From Winogradskyella sp. J14-2 (GTDB taxonomy: Bacteria > Bacteroidota > Bacteroidia > Flavobacteriales > Flavobacteriaceae), in contig NZ_CP019388.1 in assembly GCF_001971725.1 (NCBI RefSeq), forward strand, positions 1 through 64,000: a DNA stretch of 64,000 nucleotides, read 5' to 3'. The translations under genes were made by a program, and so were the position numbers. The notes below the pieces were generated by a model, which worked only from the letters and a program-made list of their open reading frames with translations, searched no databases and had not been told where the DNA came from. Positions 1-7,279 of this stretch are shown in pieces (positions within the stretch are counted from its first letter, which is position 1; every line of letters starts with the position of its first letter).

Positions 1-113
1 AGCTTTTCTTTTTCGGCCAACGTTGCAATTTTTGCAATCGGTTCGTAAAATGGTTTTCGCTCTCCTAAAAAGTCCAACATCACATTTGTGTCTATAAAAA
101 TCCTTTTGCTCAT
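1..113 (-). CDS. PIN-domain (VapC-like) toxin, truncated by window start
   Basis: The frame opens at the ATG at 113 and runs off the window, so only the first 37 residues are visible. They begin MSKRIFIDTNVMLDFLGER, the typical first strand and helix of a PIN ribonuclease, with Asp8 of the DTN motif and Asp14. The start overlaps the stop of the upstream antitoxin as ATGA, the coupling usual in type II toxin-antitoxin pairs. Known for the family: Mg2+-dependent RNA cleavage. The later active-site acids lie outside the window and cannot be checked. Confidence 0.75.
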   Translation of the reverse strand, partial: MSKRIFIDTNVMLDFLGERKPFYEPIAKIATLAEKEK

Positions 114-358
114 TTATACTTCTCGATTAAATAATCAGAATATTCTTTTTTATAGTCCAAATCAGCTGGAATTTCAGTTCCCGTTGAGATACTTTTCACG
201 AAAGGTGAAATCTCGAATTCAGAAGTATCGTTTTCAGAAGTCAAGGATTGTAAATAGGCTTCTACAATTCGAGATAGGCTCATCTTTTTATTAGAAGCGT
301 ATTCCTTTGCCTTTTCAATAATCCTTTGATTGAGCTTTAAAGTTAATTTTGTGTCCAT
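110..358 (-). CDS. DUF6364-type antitoxin
   Basis: An 82-residue protein with the N-terminal pattern MDTKLTLKLNQRIIEKAKEY followed by a serine-rich turn and a helix, a ribbon-helix-helix-like fold typical of DUF6364 antitoxins of Bacteroidota. It precedes a PIN toxin with a 4-nt overlap (ATGA), so the two form a toxin-antitoxin operon. The antitoxin would bind the toxin and autoregulate. A good -7 box lies about 20 bp upstream. The gene is the cargo of a cassette whose 5' end is at the attC-like site starting at 443. Confidence 0.75.
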   Translation of the reverse strand: MDTKLTLKLNQRIIEKAKEYASNKKMSLSRIVEAYLQSLTSENDTSEFEISPFVKSISTGTEIPADLDYKKEYSDYLIEKYK

Positions 359-377
359 AACAAATCATTTATACGTA

Positions 378-385
378 CAAATATA
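378..385 (-). promoter_or_regulatory. -7 promoter box of the DUF6364/PIN operon
   Basis: Minus-strand TATATTTG fits the Bacteroidota -7 consensus TAnnTTTG and ends 20 bp before the antitoxin ATG. No clear -33 TTTG is seen at the right distance. Confidence 0.45.
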
Positions 386-442
386 ATAAAATAATCCGTA
401 TAAATATAATTAGCAATGACTTTTGCTGTGAGGTTTAATTAC

Positions 443-573
443 ACCCAACGGTCTCGGCTATGAGTAGTTGCGTGGGTTAGCGACTGACTTTGCAAGTACA
501 CACCAAGTTGGAAATTCCGCAGGAATTTCCAAAGTAAGCGAGAACAAGCAATTACTTATAGCCATTGTTGTGC
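443..573 (-). repeat. attC-like site 1 (family A)
   Basis: 131-bp imperfect palindrome. On the plus strand it opens with CCAACGG and closes with CATTGTTGTGC. The outer arms CTATGAGTAGTTGC and GCAATTACTTATAG pair with mismatches, and the centre is a near-perfect hairpin (GGAAATTCC...GGAATTTCC). It is the 3' end (minus strand) of the toxin-antitoxin cassette or its neighbour. The closing core GTTGTGC pairs with GCACAAC at 1238, the two ends of the next cassette. Confidence 0.8.
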
Positions 574-581
574 GTTCGTTT

Positions 582-1232
582 TTAATTCAGTTCGTAATCA
601 ATTAATTCTTTTTTAAGCTCTTCCGATTTCAAAAGCGGTTTCCTTTCCAAATGAGCAAATCCATATCCATTTCCCTGAACAAAAGCAGGCAAATAATTTT
701 CTCCAATCTCCAAAATTATTCCAACGTCAATTAAGTTTGAAAATTCTCCGTTTACTTTTTTAGCTTCATCTGAATTCGGCTTGCATATTATTTCATCGTG
801 ATAGCTACTTGTAGTTCCATCGAGTAATTTTTCGATTTCACTTTTTCTTATTCCAGCTATTTTACTTAACATTCTGTTCCATTTAGAGTCGATTTTTTTG
901 ACTTTCGCAGGTTCTGTAATCGAATCGGTGAAGTATAAAAAAGTCCGAACGGATTTTATGTCCGTTATTGGTTTATTTTCCACAATTACTTTTGCATTTT
1001 TATAAGGCAAATAACTTTTTTTAAATTCTCGAACTTTTACAGTCATAGCTTCATCCACCTTATTTTGTGAACTCGCAATTTCGGGCACACATTCCAATTC
1101 CACATAATATTCCTCGAAATCAATTATGACTTTAATAAACTCCGTCCATATTCGCTTCGGTTCAGAGTTTTTAAGTCTCTGAATAATATCTTTTTCTATT
1201 TCGTTAAATGTGTAGTTCAATTTTTTTCTCAA
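582..1232 (-). CDS. hypothetical cassette protein
   Basis: An unrecognised soluble, charged protein of about 216 residues. The frame has no ATG inside the cassette. I place the start at the TTG at 1232 inside the conserved CATTTGAG box at the cassette 5' end; a GTG at 1280 would lie inside the neighbouring attC-like site and would add site-encoded residues. No signal peptide or membrane segment. The gene fills its cassette between the cores at 567 and 1244. No promoter is visible, so expression probably needs read-through. Confidence 0.65.
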   Translation of the reverse strand: MRKKLNYTFNEIEKDIIQRLKNSEPKRIWTEFIKVIIDFEEYYVELECVPEIASSQNKVDEAMTVKVREFKKSYLPYKNAKVIVENKPITDIKSVRTFLYFTDSITEPAKVKKIDSKWNRMLSKIAGIRKSEIEKLLDGTTSSYHDEIICKPNSDEAKKVNGEFSNLIDVGIILEIGENYLPAFVQGNGYGFAHLERKPLLKSEELKKELIDYELN

Positions 1233-1237
1233 ATGAC

Positions 1238-1369
1238 GCACAACGGTCTCGTGTATGAGTAGTAGCGGATTTCTACTCACTAACCTTTCGGTTTTGCACT
1301 GACCTTTGTTTTATGTTTTATCTTTCGTTTTTTCACTTAAACCGCTATTACTTATACACATTGTTGTGC
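1238..1369 (-). repeat. attC-like site 2 (family G)
   Basis: 132 bp, GCACAACGG to ATTGTTGTGC. Arms GTGTATGAGTAGTAGCGG and CCGCTATTACTTATACAC pair almost fully. It ends the 1364-6535 composite cassette on the minus strand. Confidence 0.8.
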
Positions 1370-1475
1370 TTTCGTGCTTTTTTATTTTTTCCGCGCATTG
1401 GCTCAGACACACTTATTGACAAGCTTTGACTGAAGCAGTTGGCATGAGCGGCTTGGCAATGTGTGTGGCTGAATG
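1370..1475. other. gene-free end of the composite cassette
   Basis: Slightly more GC-rich than its surroundings (for example GGCTTGGCAATGTGTGTGGC), holding no ORF. It differs from the other cassette ends and may be a remnant of DNA that brought in the restriction genes. No defined element recognised. Confidence 0.3.
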
Positions 1476-2510
1476 TCATGGGATAAGTCCAAGAAAGTTT
1501 AAATCGTTTCTTGTCCTATCATTTCCGTACAACTGATTATTTCCGTCCCAAACTAAATAGACATCACGATCTTGTTCTAAATAATCTTGTCTCCAAACTT
1601 CTCTTGCGCTTAAAGGATTTTCAATTACTAGTACGAGTTTCGCATTTGGTTTATTCTGCAAATATCTGTACTCATAAAGTTGACTTAAACCTGCTCTAAT
1701 CTGTGACTTTTCATTATTGGCAGTGGTCGATTTCATCTCGAAAATGTAGTCAGTGTTTCCAATATGAGTAGCCAAGTCTATAAGTTGATTGAATTTGGGT
1801 AATGCTCCTGCGTTCCTAATTCTTTCTGAGGTCAGGTTAACTAAATCTCTATGAGCATTGTCCGCCCGTTCAAGTGCTGCGCTGTTTCTGTAAGAGACAA
1901 TCGTATCTTGAGCAGCTGAACTTCTTTGTTGAACAGTTGTGTATTCATTTAAGTCATTTGGGTTCGGAAGTAATGGTTCATCAGGGTTGTCAAACTCAAT
2001 ATTTTGAACCCTTTGGTTGATTGTTTGAGTTGAAAGAATGTATCGCGAATTTTGAACGATAATAATTCCTAAATCCACTAACCAACTAATTACAGTACTT
2101 ATTCTTCTTGGTGCCATAGTAGCCGCACCTAGATCTGCAGTATTATTCAAAAATGTCTCAAACTCATGTCTGCTAACACCTGCATTACCCTTTGATTCCA
2201 AATAAGGAATTATCCTTTGAAAAATTCGAGAGTTCAAAACACCTTGAAGTAATGCTGGATTTGTTAGCGTTGGATTATTCTGGACAAAAGATTGACCAAG
2301 TGGCGTAAGGATTGATTGATTTCGATTTGGTGTAGCTATCATCCCCACTATTTCAGCCGCTTTTCGATAGTAACGACCTTGCCGTTCAACTTTCCCTATG
2401 GAATTTGCTATTTGCTGAAATGTTCTTGATCCTTGCGAAACTGCAATTATAGTCCTTATTACATCTATAAGGTTATCAGCTTGTGGTATTTCATCGCTTG
2501 GTACTCTCAT
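1476..2510 (-). CDS. type II restriction endonuclease-like protein
   Basis: A 344-residue protein. The N-terminal half looks like winged-helix segments (for example RTFQQIANSIGKVERQ and ISTVISWLVDLGIIIVQ). The C-terminal part holds a likely PD-(D/E)xK nuclease core: LIDLATHIGNTDYIFEMKST with the E-x-K pair, followed by a helix carrying QLYEYRYL. The start ATG at 2510 overlaps the stop of an upstream adenine methyltransferase fragment (TAATG), the coupling expected in a restriction-modification operon. The partner methyltransferase is decayed, so either this nuclease is inactive or another enzyme protects the host. The specificity cannot be read from sequence. Confidence 0.65.
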   Translation of the reverse strand: MRVPSDEIPQADNLIDVIRTIIAVSQGSRTFQQIANSIGKVERQGRYYRKAAEIVGMIATPNRNQSILTPLGQSFVQNNPTLTNPALLQGVLNSRIFQRIIPYLESKGNAGVSRHEFETFLNNTADLGAATMAPRRISTVISWLVDLGIIIVQNSRYILSTQTINQRVQNIEFDNPDEPLLPNPNDLNEYTTVQQRSSAAQDTIVSYRNSAALERADNAHRDLVNLTSERIRNAGALPKFNQLIDLATHIGNTDYIFEMKSTTANNEKSQIRAGLSQLYEYRYLQNKPNAKLVLVIENPLSAREVWRQDYLEQDRDVYLVWDGNNQLYGNDRTRNDLNFLGLIP

Positions 2511-2880
2511 TATTGTCCAATAAAAAGGTATTCTTTAACTCTGTTCGATTTGTTTCCTGTTTTGTGATTTTGATTGCCAAACGAATAAGTATGGTCAATC
2601 TCATGAACAACTACATTGTCCTTATATTCTTTCAAAATACCTGTCAACTCTTCTTTTGTCGGCATTGAATTTGAAGAGTATGAAATGGCTATGACCGAAT
2701 TTCTATGTTTTTCAATTAGAGAATGAAATGCTTCAAAAGCGGTTTCTCGTTTTGAAAAAGGTGATTTATAACTTTTAAACTTCTTAGTGATTGTATGTTC
2801 CTGAATTTCTAATCCATTCCATTGTTTAGCTAATCCTTCGACAAAGTGATATCGCCTGACATAGTCGTTGTAAGATTTTG
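2510..2880 (-). pseudogene. C-terminal remnant of an adenine-specific DNA methyltransferase
   Basis: Translating the minus strand gives an open frame of about 120 residues that ends at 2510. It contains RPKSYNDYVRRYHFVEGL, IAISYSSNSMPTKEEL and HEIDHTYSFGNQNHKTGN, then KSNRVKEYLFIGQ and a stop. These resemble the C-terminal region of D12-class N6-adenine methyltransferases. The SAM-binding and DPPY motifs, which should lie upstream, are absent; a palindromic repeat (about 2881-2957) lies where they should be. The fragment is in frame and undamaged as far as it goes. It stops exactly at the start of the endonuclease gene, so this was a methyltransferase-endonuclease operon. Confidence 0.7.
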
Positions 2881-2957
2881 GGCGTGTCCCTCCGGGTCGG
2901 GCTATCCGTTACAAGTCCTCGCTTCGCTGTGGGCTTTTCACTTCTATCCCTCACGCA
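2881..2957. repeat. flavobacterial-type palindromic intergenic repeat
   Basis: Minus strand reads GCGTGAGGGATAG, then AGCGAAGCGAGGACTTGTAA, then GATAGCCCGACCC and GGGACACGCC. The outer ends GCGTG/CACGC are complementary. I recall this motif as an abundant intergenic repeat in flavobacterial genomes. Its GC content stands out. It sits at the break point of the methyltransferase remnant. Confidence 0.6.
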
Positions 2958-2964
2958 AACTCAT

Positions 2965-2972
2965 TAAATTTG
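2965..2972 (+). promoter_or_regulatory. -7 box for the small plus-strand gene
   Basis: TAAATTTG matches TAnnTTTG and ends 6 bp before the ATG at 2979, implying a nearly leaderless transcript. Weak alone. Confidence 0.3.
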
Positions 2973-2978
2973 TAACTA

Positions 2979-3248
2979 ATGAACTTAAAGCAAAAATTAA
3001 ATATTCAAGTTGGTGATATAGTACTTGTGTTAAGTAACCCTAATAATGACGATACTTTTTCCTATAAGTACATAGGACTAAAAGGACAAGTAAAGTATTT
3101 TGATTATGATTGTGGCTGTGGTCAAACTTATCCTAATGACCCAATGATTGGGGTAGAATTTTCCAATGGGGAAGTTGAAGAATTTTGGAAAGAAGAGTTG
3201 ATCGACTTTAGAGCTTTTTGTAGTGTCCATTACCTAAAAATTCGATAA
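2979..3248 (+). CDS. small hypothetical protein, only plus-strand gene candidate
   Basis: An 89-residue ORF, MNLKQKLNIQVGDIVLVLSN at the start, with a KOW/SH3-like β pattern (VGDIVLV, GLKGQVKYF, MIGVEFSNGEVEEFWKEEL) and a cluster CGCG in the middle. It converges on and overlaps the end of the DpnI-like gene by 41 bp. It is the only ORF on the plus strand that does not look like a shadow of a minus-strand gene. It lies in the composite cassette, not in an ordinary one. Function unknown. Confidence 0.5.
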   Translation: MNLKQKLNIQVGDIVLVLSNPNNDDTFSYKYIGLKGQVKYFDYDCGCGQTYPNDPMIGVEFSNGEVEEFWKEELIDFRAFCSVHYLKIR

Positions 3249-3975
3249 GGTTTTTATCTCGAAGAACTTGAAGCTGTTGTCTGATCTTGTCTTTAACGAA
3301 ATTATTGTTCGGGAATTTAACTTGTAAATCTTTCTCAAATTTATAGACGTCTTTCAAATAAAAGTCATTCGACTGTATTCGCTCTAATAAATTCAGTATT
3401 TCTATCGTCCAACCTCGATTTTCCTTTTTTTGCTTAGAAAGAAACTTTGTTTTGTTCCAATTTGATAAAACTTCAGATCTATCAAGTACTGTATTGTTTT
3501 TTACGAAGTGAATTTTACCTGATTCAGGAATTCCATTTAACAAGATGTTGCACCCAATCCAACCTGCTCGTTTTGCATTCGGTGATAAAGGCTTCCGCTT
3601 TTCAATGATTTCATCAATGAAAAAATGCTTTGGAATAACAAAGAAGTTTTGAACTGAAAAATCTGAACTTTTGTAATTCAAAAAGAAAAAATTAGGATTA
3701 TTATCAGAGTTTATTCTTTCAATCATTGTAGAATATGCGCCATCAACAATTTTTAGAGAATTAGAATCCTTCTTGCTCTTTAGTTCATACTCATGATTGC
3801 AATTATCACAGAAAAAATCAGCAACAGGTGAATTATTGGAAAATTCATTTAATATTTCATTTCCACAGTTTGGACAATAAATATTCTTACCAACCCATTT
3901 TTCAGTCAGCACTCTAGCAATTTGCGATTTGCTTTTATATCCTTCTGCTGCTTTTAGATCAAACCTTAAATTCAT
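3208..3975 (-). CDS. dpnI-like: DpnI-like restriction endonuclease
   Basis: 255 residues and collinear with DpnI as I remember it. The N-terminal nuclease domain has the zinc site CPNCGN...CDNC and the catalytic motif PVADFF...EYELKSKK, matching the D-x(n)-E-x-K of DpnI. The conserved block AKRAGWIGCNI is in the middle. The C-terminal winged helix has RGWTIEILNLLERI and RQQLQVLRDKNLIEFLG. DpnI cuts GATC only when the adenine is methylated and needs both domains. Here it follows a Dam-type methyltransferase gene with a TGATG overlap, an arrangement that would be self-toxic if both worked on GATC. Confidence 0.85.
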   Translation of the reverse strand: MNLRFDLKAAEGYKSKSQIARVLTEKWVGKNIYCPNCGNEILNEFSNNSPVADFFCDNCNHEYELKSKKDSNSLKIVDGAYSTMIERINSDNNPNFFFLNYKSSDFSVQNFFVIPKHFFIDEIIEKRKPLSPNAKRAGWIGCNILLNGIPESGKIHFVKNNTVLDRSEVLSNWNKTKFLSKQKKENRGWTIEILNLLERIQSNDFYLKDVYKFEKDLQVKFPNNNFVKDKIRQQLQVLRDKNLIEFLGNGHYKKL

Positions 3976-4778
3976 CAGGCAGCAACCTTATAATCTGCAT
4001 ACAAATCAAGGATTACGTCATGATCTGAATTCGTTAAGACTACTTTGCAACCTATATTGTCTAGTCTGTCAAACTCTTCTTTCAACCTAACTTGGTCTTC
4101 ATGATAAAAGAATTCTTTAGTATATCTTTTGAAGTCAGAGTATTTACCTACAGGATAATAGGGTGGATCTAAAAATATAAAGTCACCTTCGGTAGCAAAT
4201 TCGTTTAATACGGCTAAGTAGTCATTATTGACTATTGTCGTATCAGCAAGAAATTCACTAGCATTTCTTAGCACTTCCTCATTTAAAAAACTTCCTTTTC
4301 CTTTACCATAAGGCACATTGAATTTACCTTTTTTATTTACTCGATAAAGTCCATTGTAACAAGTCTTATTTAGATATATTAATCTTGCAGCTCTATAACT
4401 ATTGTCCAATTCATTTGGATCAAGACTCCTTAGGTTATAATAGAACTCTTCGTTATGTTCAAATGTCTTTAGGTACTGAATTATTTCTTCCACTGCATCT
4501 TTTACTTGTCTATATGTTATTATCAACTCTTCATTTAAATCAGCAATGATTGATTCATTAGGATTGAGACTGAAAAACATAGCTCCTCCACCAATAAACG
4601 GTTCAATGTATTTATTGAAATTATTGGGAACGTATTTGTGAAGTTCAGATAGTAATTGCGTCTTTCCACCTGCCCATTTCAAAAACGGTTTGATAGCAAT
4701 ATCTTTCGGGAATAAACCAAGAGGTTCTTCGACAGTAGCGTAATTCGTTTCTTGGTTTCCTTTATACATGTTTTTCAA
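3975..4778 (-). CDS. DpnM/Dam-type adenine methyltransferase, C-terminally short
   Basis: A 267-residue D12-class N6-adenine methyltransferase. Motif X FLKWAGGK is at residues 32-39, motif I EPFIGGGA at 59-66, and the catalytic DPPY at 204-207. The conserved YNGLYRVN...FNVPYG block lies between them. Compared with the DpnM family, the protein stops about 25-30 residues early, after DLYADYKVAA, so the last strand with the usual R-x-IN...RG...EVLI pattern is missing. The stop is fused to the start of the DpnI-like gene (TGATG). It may be inactive, which would explain coexistence with a methyl-dependent nuclease. Overlaps the upstream regulator gene by 17 bp. Confidence 0.85.
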   Translation of the reverse strand: MKNMYKGNQETNYATVEEPLGLFPKDIAIKPFLKWAGGKTQLLSELHKYVPNNFNKYIEPFIGGGAMFFSLNPNESIIADLNEELIITYRQVKDAVEEIIQYLKTFEHNEEFYYNLRSLDPNELDNSYRAARLIYLNKTCYNGLYRVNKKGKFNVPYGKGKGSFLNEEVLRNASEFLADTTIVNNDYLAVLNEFATEGDFIFLDPPYYPVGKYSDFKRYTKEFFYHEDQVRLKEEFDRLDNIGCKVVLTNSDHDVILDLYADYKVAA

Positions 4779-5064
4779 GTTTTGAATATTTCAATGTGCT
4801 TTCAGCAACTCTTAAAGCACCTTCAGCTATTTCTTCGTCTTTGACAATTTCATAAATCTGATCAGCTAGCCAAACAGTTAGTAGTTCATTCTCATCAGTT
4901 TGAAGCAATCTAGCAAGCTTAATTACCTGTTCTCTCTTTGCTCTGCGTTCTCCACGTTCAATTTTACTAAACATTGGCGTGTCAATCTCTAGACTTGCTG
5001 CGAGTTGTCTTTGTAAGAGTTCTTTACTCTCTCTTAACTCTTTTATACGATTACCAAAACTCAT
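4762..5064 (-). CDS. XRE-family regulator of the DpnI-like module
   Basis: A 100-residue protein with a classical XRE helix-turn-helix (GNRIKELRESKELLQRQLAA and a recognition helix around TPMFSKIERGERR). It is the first gene of a three-gene operon with the methyltransferase and the DpnI-like nuclease and overlaps the methyltransferase start. Position and size match controller proteins of restriction-modification systems. Direct repeats CTTGTCAATA 20-60 bp upstream could be its operators. Confidence 0.75.
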   Translation of the reverse strand: MSFGNRIKELRESKELLQRQLAASLEIDTPMFSKIERGERRAKREQVIKLARLLQTDENELLTVWLADQIYEIVKDEEIAEGALRVAESTLKYSKLEKHV

Positions 5065-5081
5065 GACTGTTTTAATTATGA

Positions 5082-5121
5082 CTTGTCAATATTTGGCTAA
5101 TATAATAAAGTCTTGTCAATA
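5082..5121 (-). promoter_or_regulatory. tandem operator-like repeats upstream of the XRE gene
   Basis: CTTGTCAATA occurs at 5082-5091 and again at 5112-5121, spaced 30 bp (about three helical turns). This is the expected layout for binding by the regulator just downstream. The spacing and placement are seen; the function is inferred. Confidence 0.4.
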
Positions 5122-5260
5122 ATCAGTCTGTGAGTTGAAAAAAACAGGCTCTTTTGATTGCGAAGCGTCAGCCTGTGTGATTGGGCAAGCAAATGTGCCT
5201 GTTTGTGTTGTGGGTTTTTGCATGTCTAGTCCTGAAATATGGCTACAGGTTAAAATTGAA

Positions 5261-6139
5261 TTAAGCTGATAATTTATATACCATATTCGGTGTTTTATAG
5301 TCTAAAGATAAATGTAATCTTATTTCGTTGTATAGATTAATTGCATTTTTTGCAGCTGTTTTTGCGTGAGCCACGTTATCAAAGGATTGGTCGAGATAAA
5401 ATTCATCTTTTAAGATGCCGTTTACACGCTCTGCCATAGCGTTCTCGTAACAATGGTTTTCCTCGGTCATACTGATATCTATCTTATTTCTTTTAAGTAT
5501 TTGCGTGTAAACATTGCTACAATACTGTATGCCTCTATCGGAATGGTGTATAAGTCCAGTAGTGTCTTTAGCTTGATATATAGCTTTGTTCAAAGCTCTC
5601 TCGCAACCTTTTAGTTCAAGGCTATCACTAAGATCGTAGCCAACTATTTTACGGCTGTACATATCTGTAATGAGTGCTAGGTAACAAAAACCTTTTACTG
5701 TTCTTATATAAGTAATGTCTGATGCCCAAACTTGGTTAGGCCTGGTTACCTCTACATCTTTAATGATGTTTTTGTACTTGTAGAACCTGTGCAATGAATT
5801 GGTTGTTCTTGAGCTGTATTTCTTTCTAAGTGTTAGCATATTATGTTTTCTAAGGACATTAAATAGCGTATCTCTACCAACTTTAATGTTGGCTTTTGTA
5901 AACTCATCATCTAATGATTTCACAAGCTTACGTACACCTTCTCTAGGAAGGGATCTGCGTCTTTTCTGTACTATTTCAATAATCTGCTGCTCTGTTCTTA
6001 AACGTTTATCAGCTCTAGATTTGTATTTATAGTACGCATCACGTTTTAGCCCAAAACAATGGGTTATAGTAGTTAAAGAAGCAAATCCCTTAGATTTTTC
6101 TTTTGCTTTGATCAGGGCTTTGTTCTTAACTTTTTTTTT
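5261..6139 (-). CDS. IS3-family transposase OrfB (frameshift-expressed)
   Basis: The catalytic DDE integrase domain: WASDITYI (first Asp), HSDRGIQYCS (second Asp), NAMAERVNGILKDE (Glu). The frame extends upstream of the first in-frame GTG (5923) through KALIKAKEKSKGFASLTTIT to the A9 run at 6131-6139. OrfB is therefore made as an OrfAB fusion by -1 frameshifting, the IS3 norm. About 292 residues counted from the slippery site. Confidence 0.9.
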   Translation of the reverse strand, partial: KKKVKNKALIKAKEKSKGFASLTTITHCFGLKRDAYYKYKSRADKRLRTEQQIIEIVQKRRRSLPREGVRKLVKSLDDEFTKANIKVGRDTLFNVLRKHNMLTLRKKYSSRTTNSLHRFYKYKNIIKDVEVTRPNQVWASDITYIRTVKGFCYLALITDMYSRKIVGYDLSDSLELKGCERALNKAIYQAKDTTGLIHHSDRGIQYCSNVYTQILKRNKIDISMTEENHCYENAMAERVNGILKDEFYLDQSFDNVAHAKTAAKNAINLYNEIRLHLSLDYKTPNMVYKLSA

Positions 6140-6483
6140 AGTTCGGCCACGGATTTATAGCCAAGATCTTCAGCTGCAACTTCTAGGTAAGAGTCTAGCA
6201 CCAAGGCATCCAGATCCTTTTTTAAGAGTAGTTTTTTAAGCTGTTCGATTTCTTTTTGCAGTGCTTTGATACGCGTTATTTCGTCTTTGGTTTTCACAGT
6301 TATTCTAGTGTTCATAAGGTCTTTGCGGTTGTACTTTTTTATCCATTCATTAATGGTGGTAGGTGCAATTCCATAAGCCTTACCTAATTGATACTTGTTT
6401 AATTTTCCAGTTGTAAGTTCGTCTAAAATTTTCAGTTTGAAAGGTTCTGAATACCGTCTGATTACTTTGTCATTTTTGTACAT
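6112..6483 (-). CDS. IS3-family transposase OrfA
   Basis: 123 residues: an HTH domain (NKYQLGKAYGIAPTTINEWI) that recognises the IS ends, followed by a leucine-zipper-like coiled coil (EITRIKALQKEIEQLKKLLL). It ends 28 nt past the A9 slippery run where ribosomes shift into OrfB. Confidence 0.9.
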   Translation of the reverse strand: MYKNDKVIRRYSEPFKLKILDELTTGKLNKYQLGKAYGIAPTTINEWIKKYNRKDLMNTRITVKTKDEITRIKALQKEIEQLKKLLLKKDLDALVLDSYLEVAAEDLGYKSVAELKKKLRTKP

Positions 6484-6529
6484 AATGTTTAAAATTATGT
6501 AGCCTTTATTCAGGACGGGTCAGCATGAA

Positions 6530-6661
6530 GCACAACGTGTTTGTATATGGTTTGTTGCGTGGATTAAGAACTAAAGTTAGCAAATAAAAACCGAATAGAA
6601 AATCCGCGAGGATTTTCGTAAGTAGGCTAGAACTAGCAATAAATTATATACTTTGTTACCT
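6530..6661 (-). repeat. attC-like site 3 (family B variant)
   Basis: GCACAACGTG to TTTGTTACCT, 132 bp, with central hairpin GAAAATCC...GGATTTTC. Its opening core GCACAAC with preceding ATGAA matches the start of the composite cassette (TTGTGCTT at 1364), so both ends of that cassette survive. Confidence 0.8.
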
Positions 6662-7132
6662 ACTGTTATTTTTGTAATACTTCTTATATATTTTTTCAGT
6701 TCCTAATTCTAAATACTCTTTCGATATATGTCTAACGTTAAGAGTTATTGGTAAATAATAGTTGTTTTCTATTTTTTTTAAATGACCTAATTTCGTTTGA
6801 TTCTCGAAATCATTTTCCTGAAATTCAAAAGAGACTTTCTCTAAAAGAATAAGTTTGTTGTCAGATATTTTCCATTTACCAGAATTGAAAGGAACGTTCG
6901 AATAAGGATATTTATTATAAGTTCCATTTTTATTTAAAGTTATCATTGGGTAACCTTTTTCAGCAGGTCTACTCGGTGAAATATTGTATTCATTTGACTT
7001 TTCATTTTCAGTTCTCAAATCAAATTCTTGTACTAAAGACCAATTTCCGATAATCAATTCATCAACATCAGCTCGATTTGAACAAGATGTCAATCCAATT
7101 AATATAATTGTCAGTAATATCGTTGGTTTCAT
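6656..7132 (-). CDS. lipocalin-like lipoprotein
   Basis: 158 residues with a lipoprotein signal: MKPTILLTIILIGLTSC, lipobox LTSC with Cys17. The mature part begins with a lipocalin-like pattern IIGNWSLVQEF and continues in β-rich stretches (MITLNKNGTYNKYP, GKWKISDNKLILLE). Probably anchored in the outer membrane facing the periplasm. Ligand unknown. The stop lies in the core of the attC-like site. Single-gene cassette, no visible promoter. Confidence 0.7.
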   Translation of the reverse strand: MKPTILLTIILIGLTSCSNRADVDELIIGNWSLVQEFDLRTENEKSNEYNISPSRPAEKGYPMITLNKNGTYNKYPYSNVPFNSGKWKISDNKLILLEKVSFEFQENDFENQTKLGHLKKIENNYYLPITLNVRHISKEYLELGTEKIYKKYYKNNSR

Positions 7133-7138
7133 AATTGT

Positions 7139-7272
7139 AGGTAACGGTAACGTATAAGAATAGTAGCGGATTTTTATACACTAACTTTTCGGTTTGTTAC
7201 AATCGTTTGATTTATAAATTACATTTCGGTTTTAGCCATAAAAACCGCTATTATTTTTATACAATGTTCTAC
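7139..7272 (-). repeat. attC-like site 4 (family G)
   Basis: AGGTAACGG to AATGTTCTAC, 134 bp. Arms GTATAAGAATAGTAGCGG and CCGCTATTATTTTTATAC. It ends the ImmA/IrrE cassette: TTCTACGCA here pairs with TGCGTAGAA at 9040. Confidence 0.8.
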
Positions 7273-7279
7273 GCAGTTT

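Larger units (their letters stand above)
5223..6522 (-). mobile_element. IS3-family insertion sequence, copy 1
   Basis: 1300 bp. Terminal inverted repeats of about 25 bp: left end TGTCTAGTCCTGAAATATGG, right end (reverse complement) TGACCCGTCCTGAATAAAGG. A 3-bp target duplication GCA flanks it (5220-5222 and 6523-6525). It carries orfA and orfB joined by an A9 slippery run. It is identical in length and, as far as compared, in sequence to the copy at 24150. Inserted near the 5' end of the composite cassette. Confidence 0.95.

Noticed and set aside
1370-1475. A further attC-like site at the left end of the restriction region
   Set aside because: It has some inverted pieces (CAGACACAC / GTGTGTGG) but no GTT/AAC cores at matching places and no resemblance to the site families.
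5900-6139. GTG at 5923 as a true start of the IS3 OrfB
   Set aside because: The frame continues upstream with typical OrfB sequence to an A9 slippery run, so frameshifting from OrfA is the better explanation.
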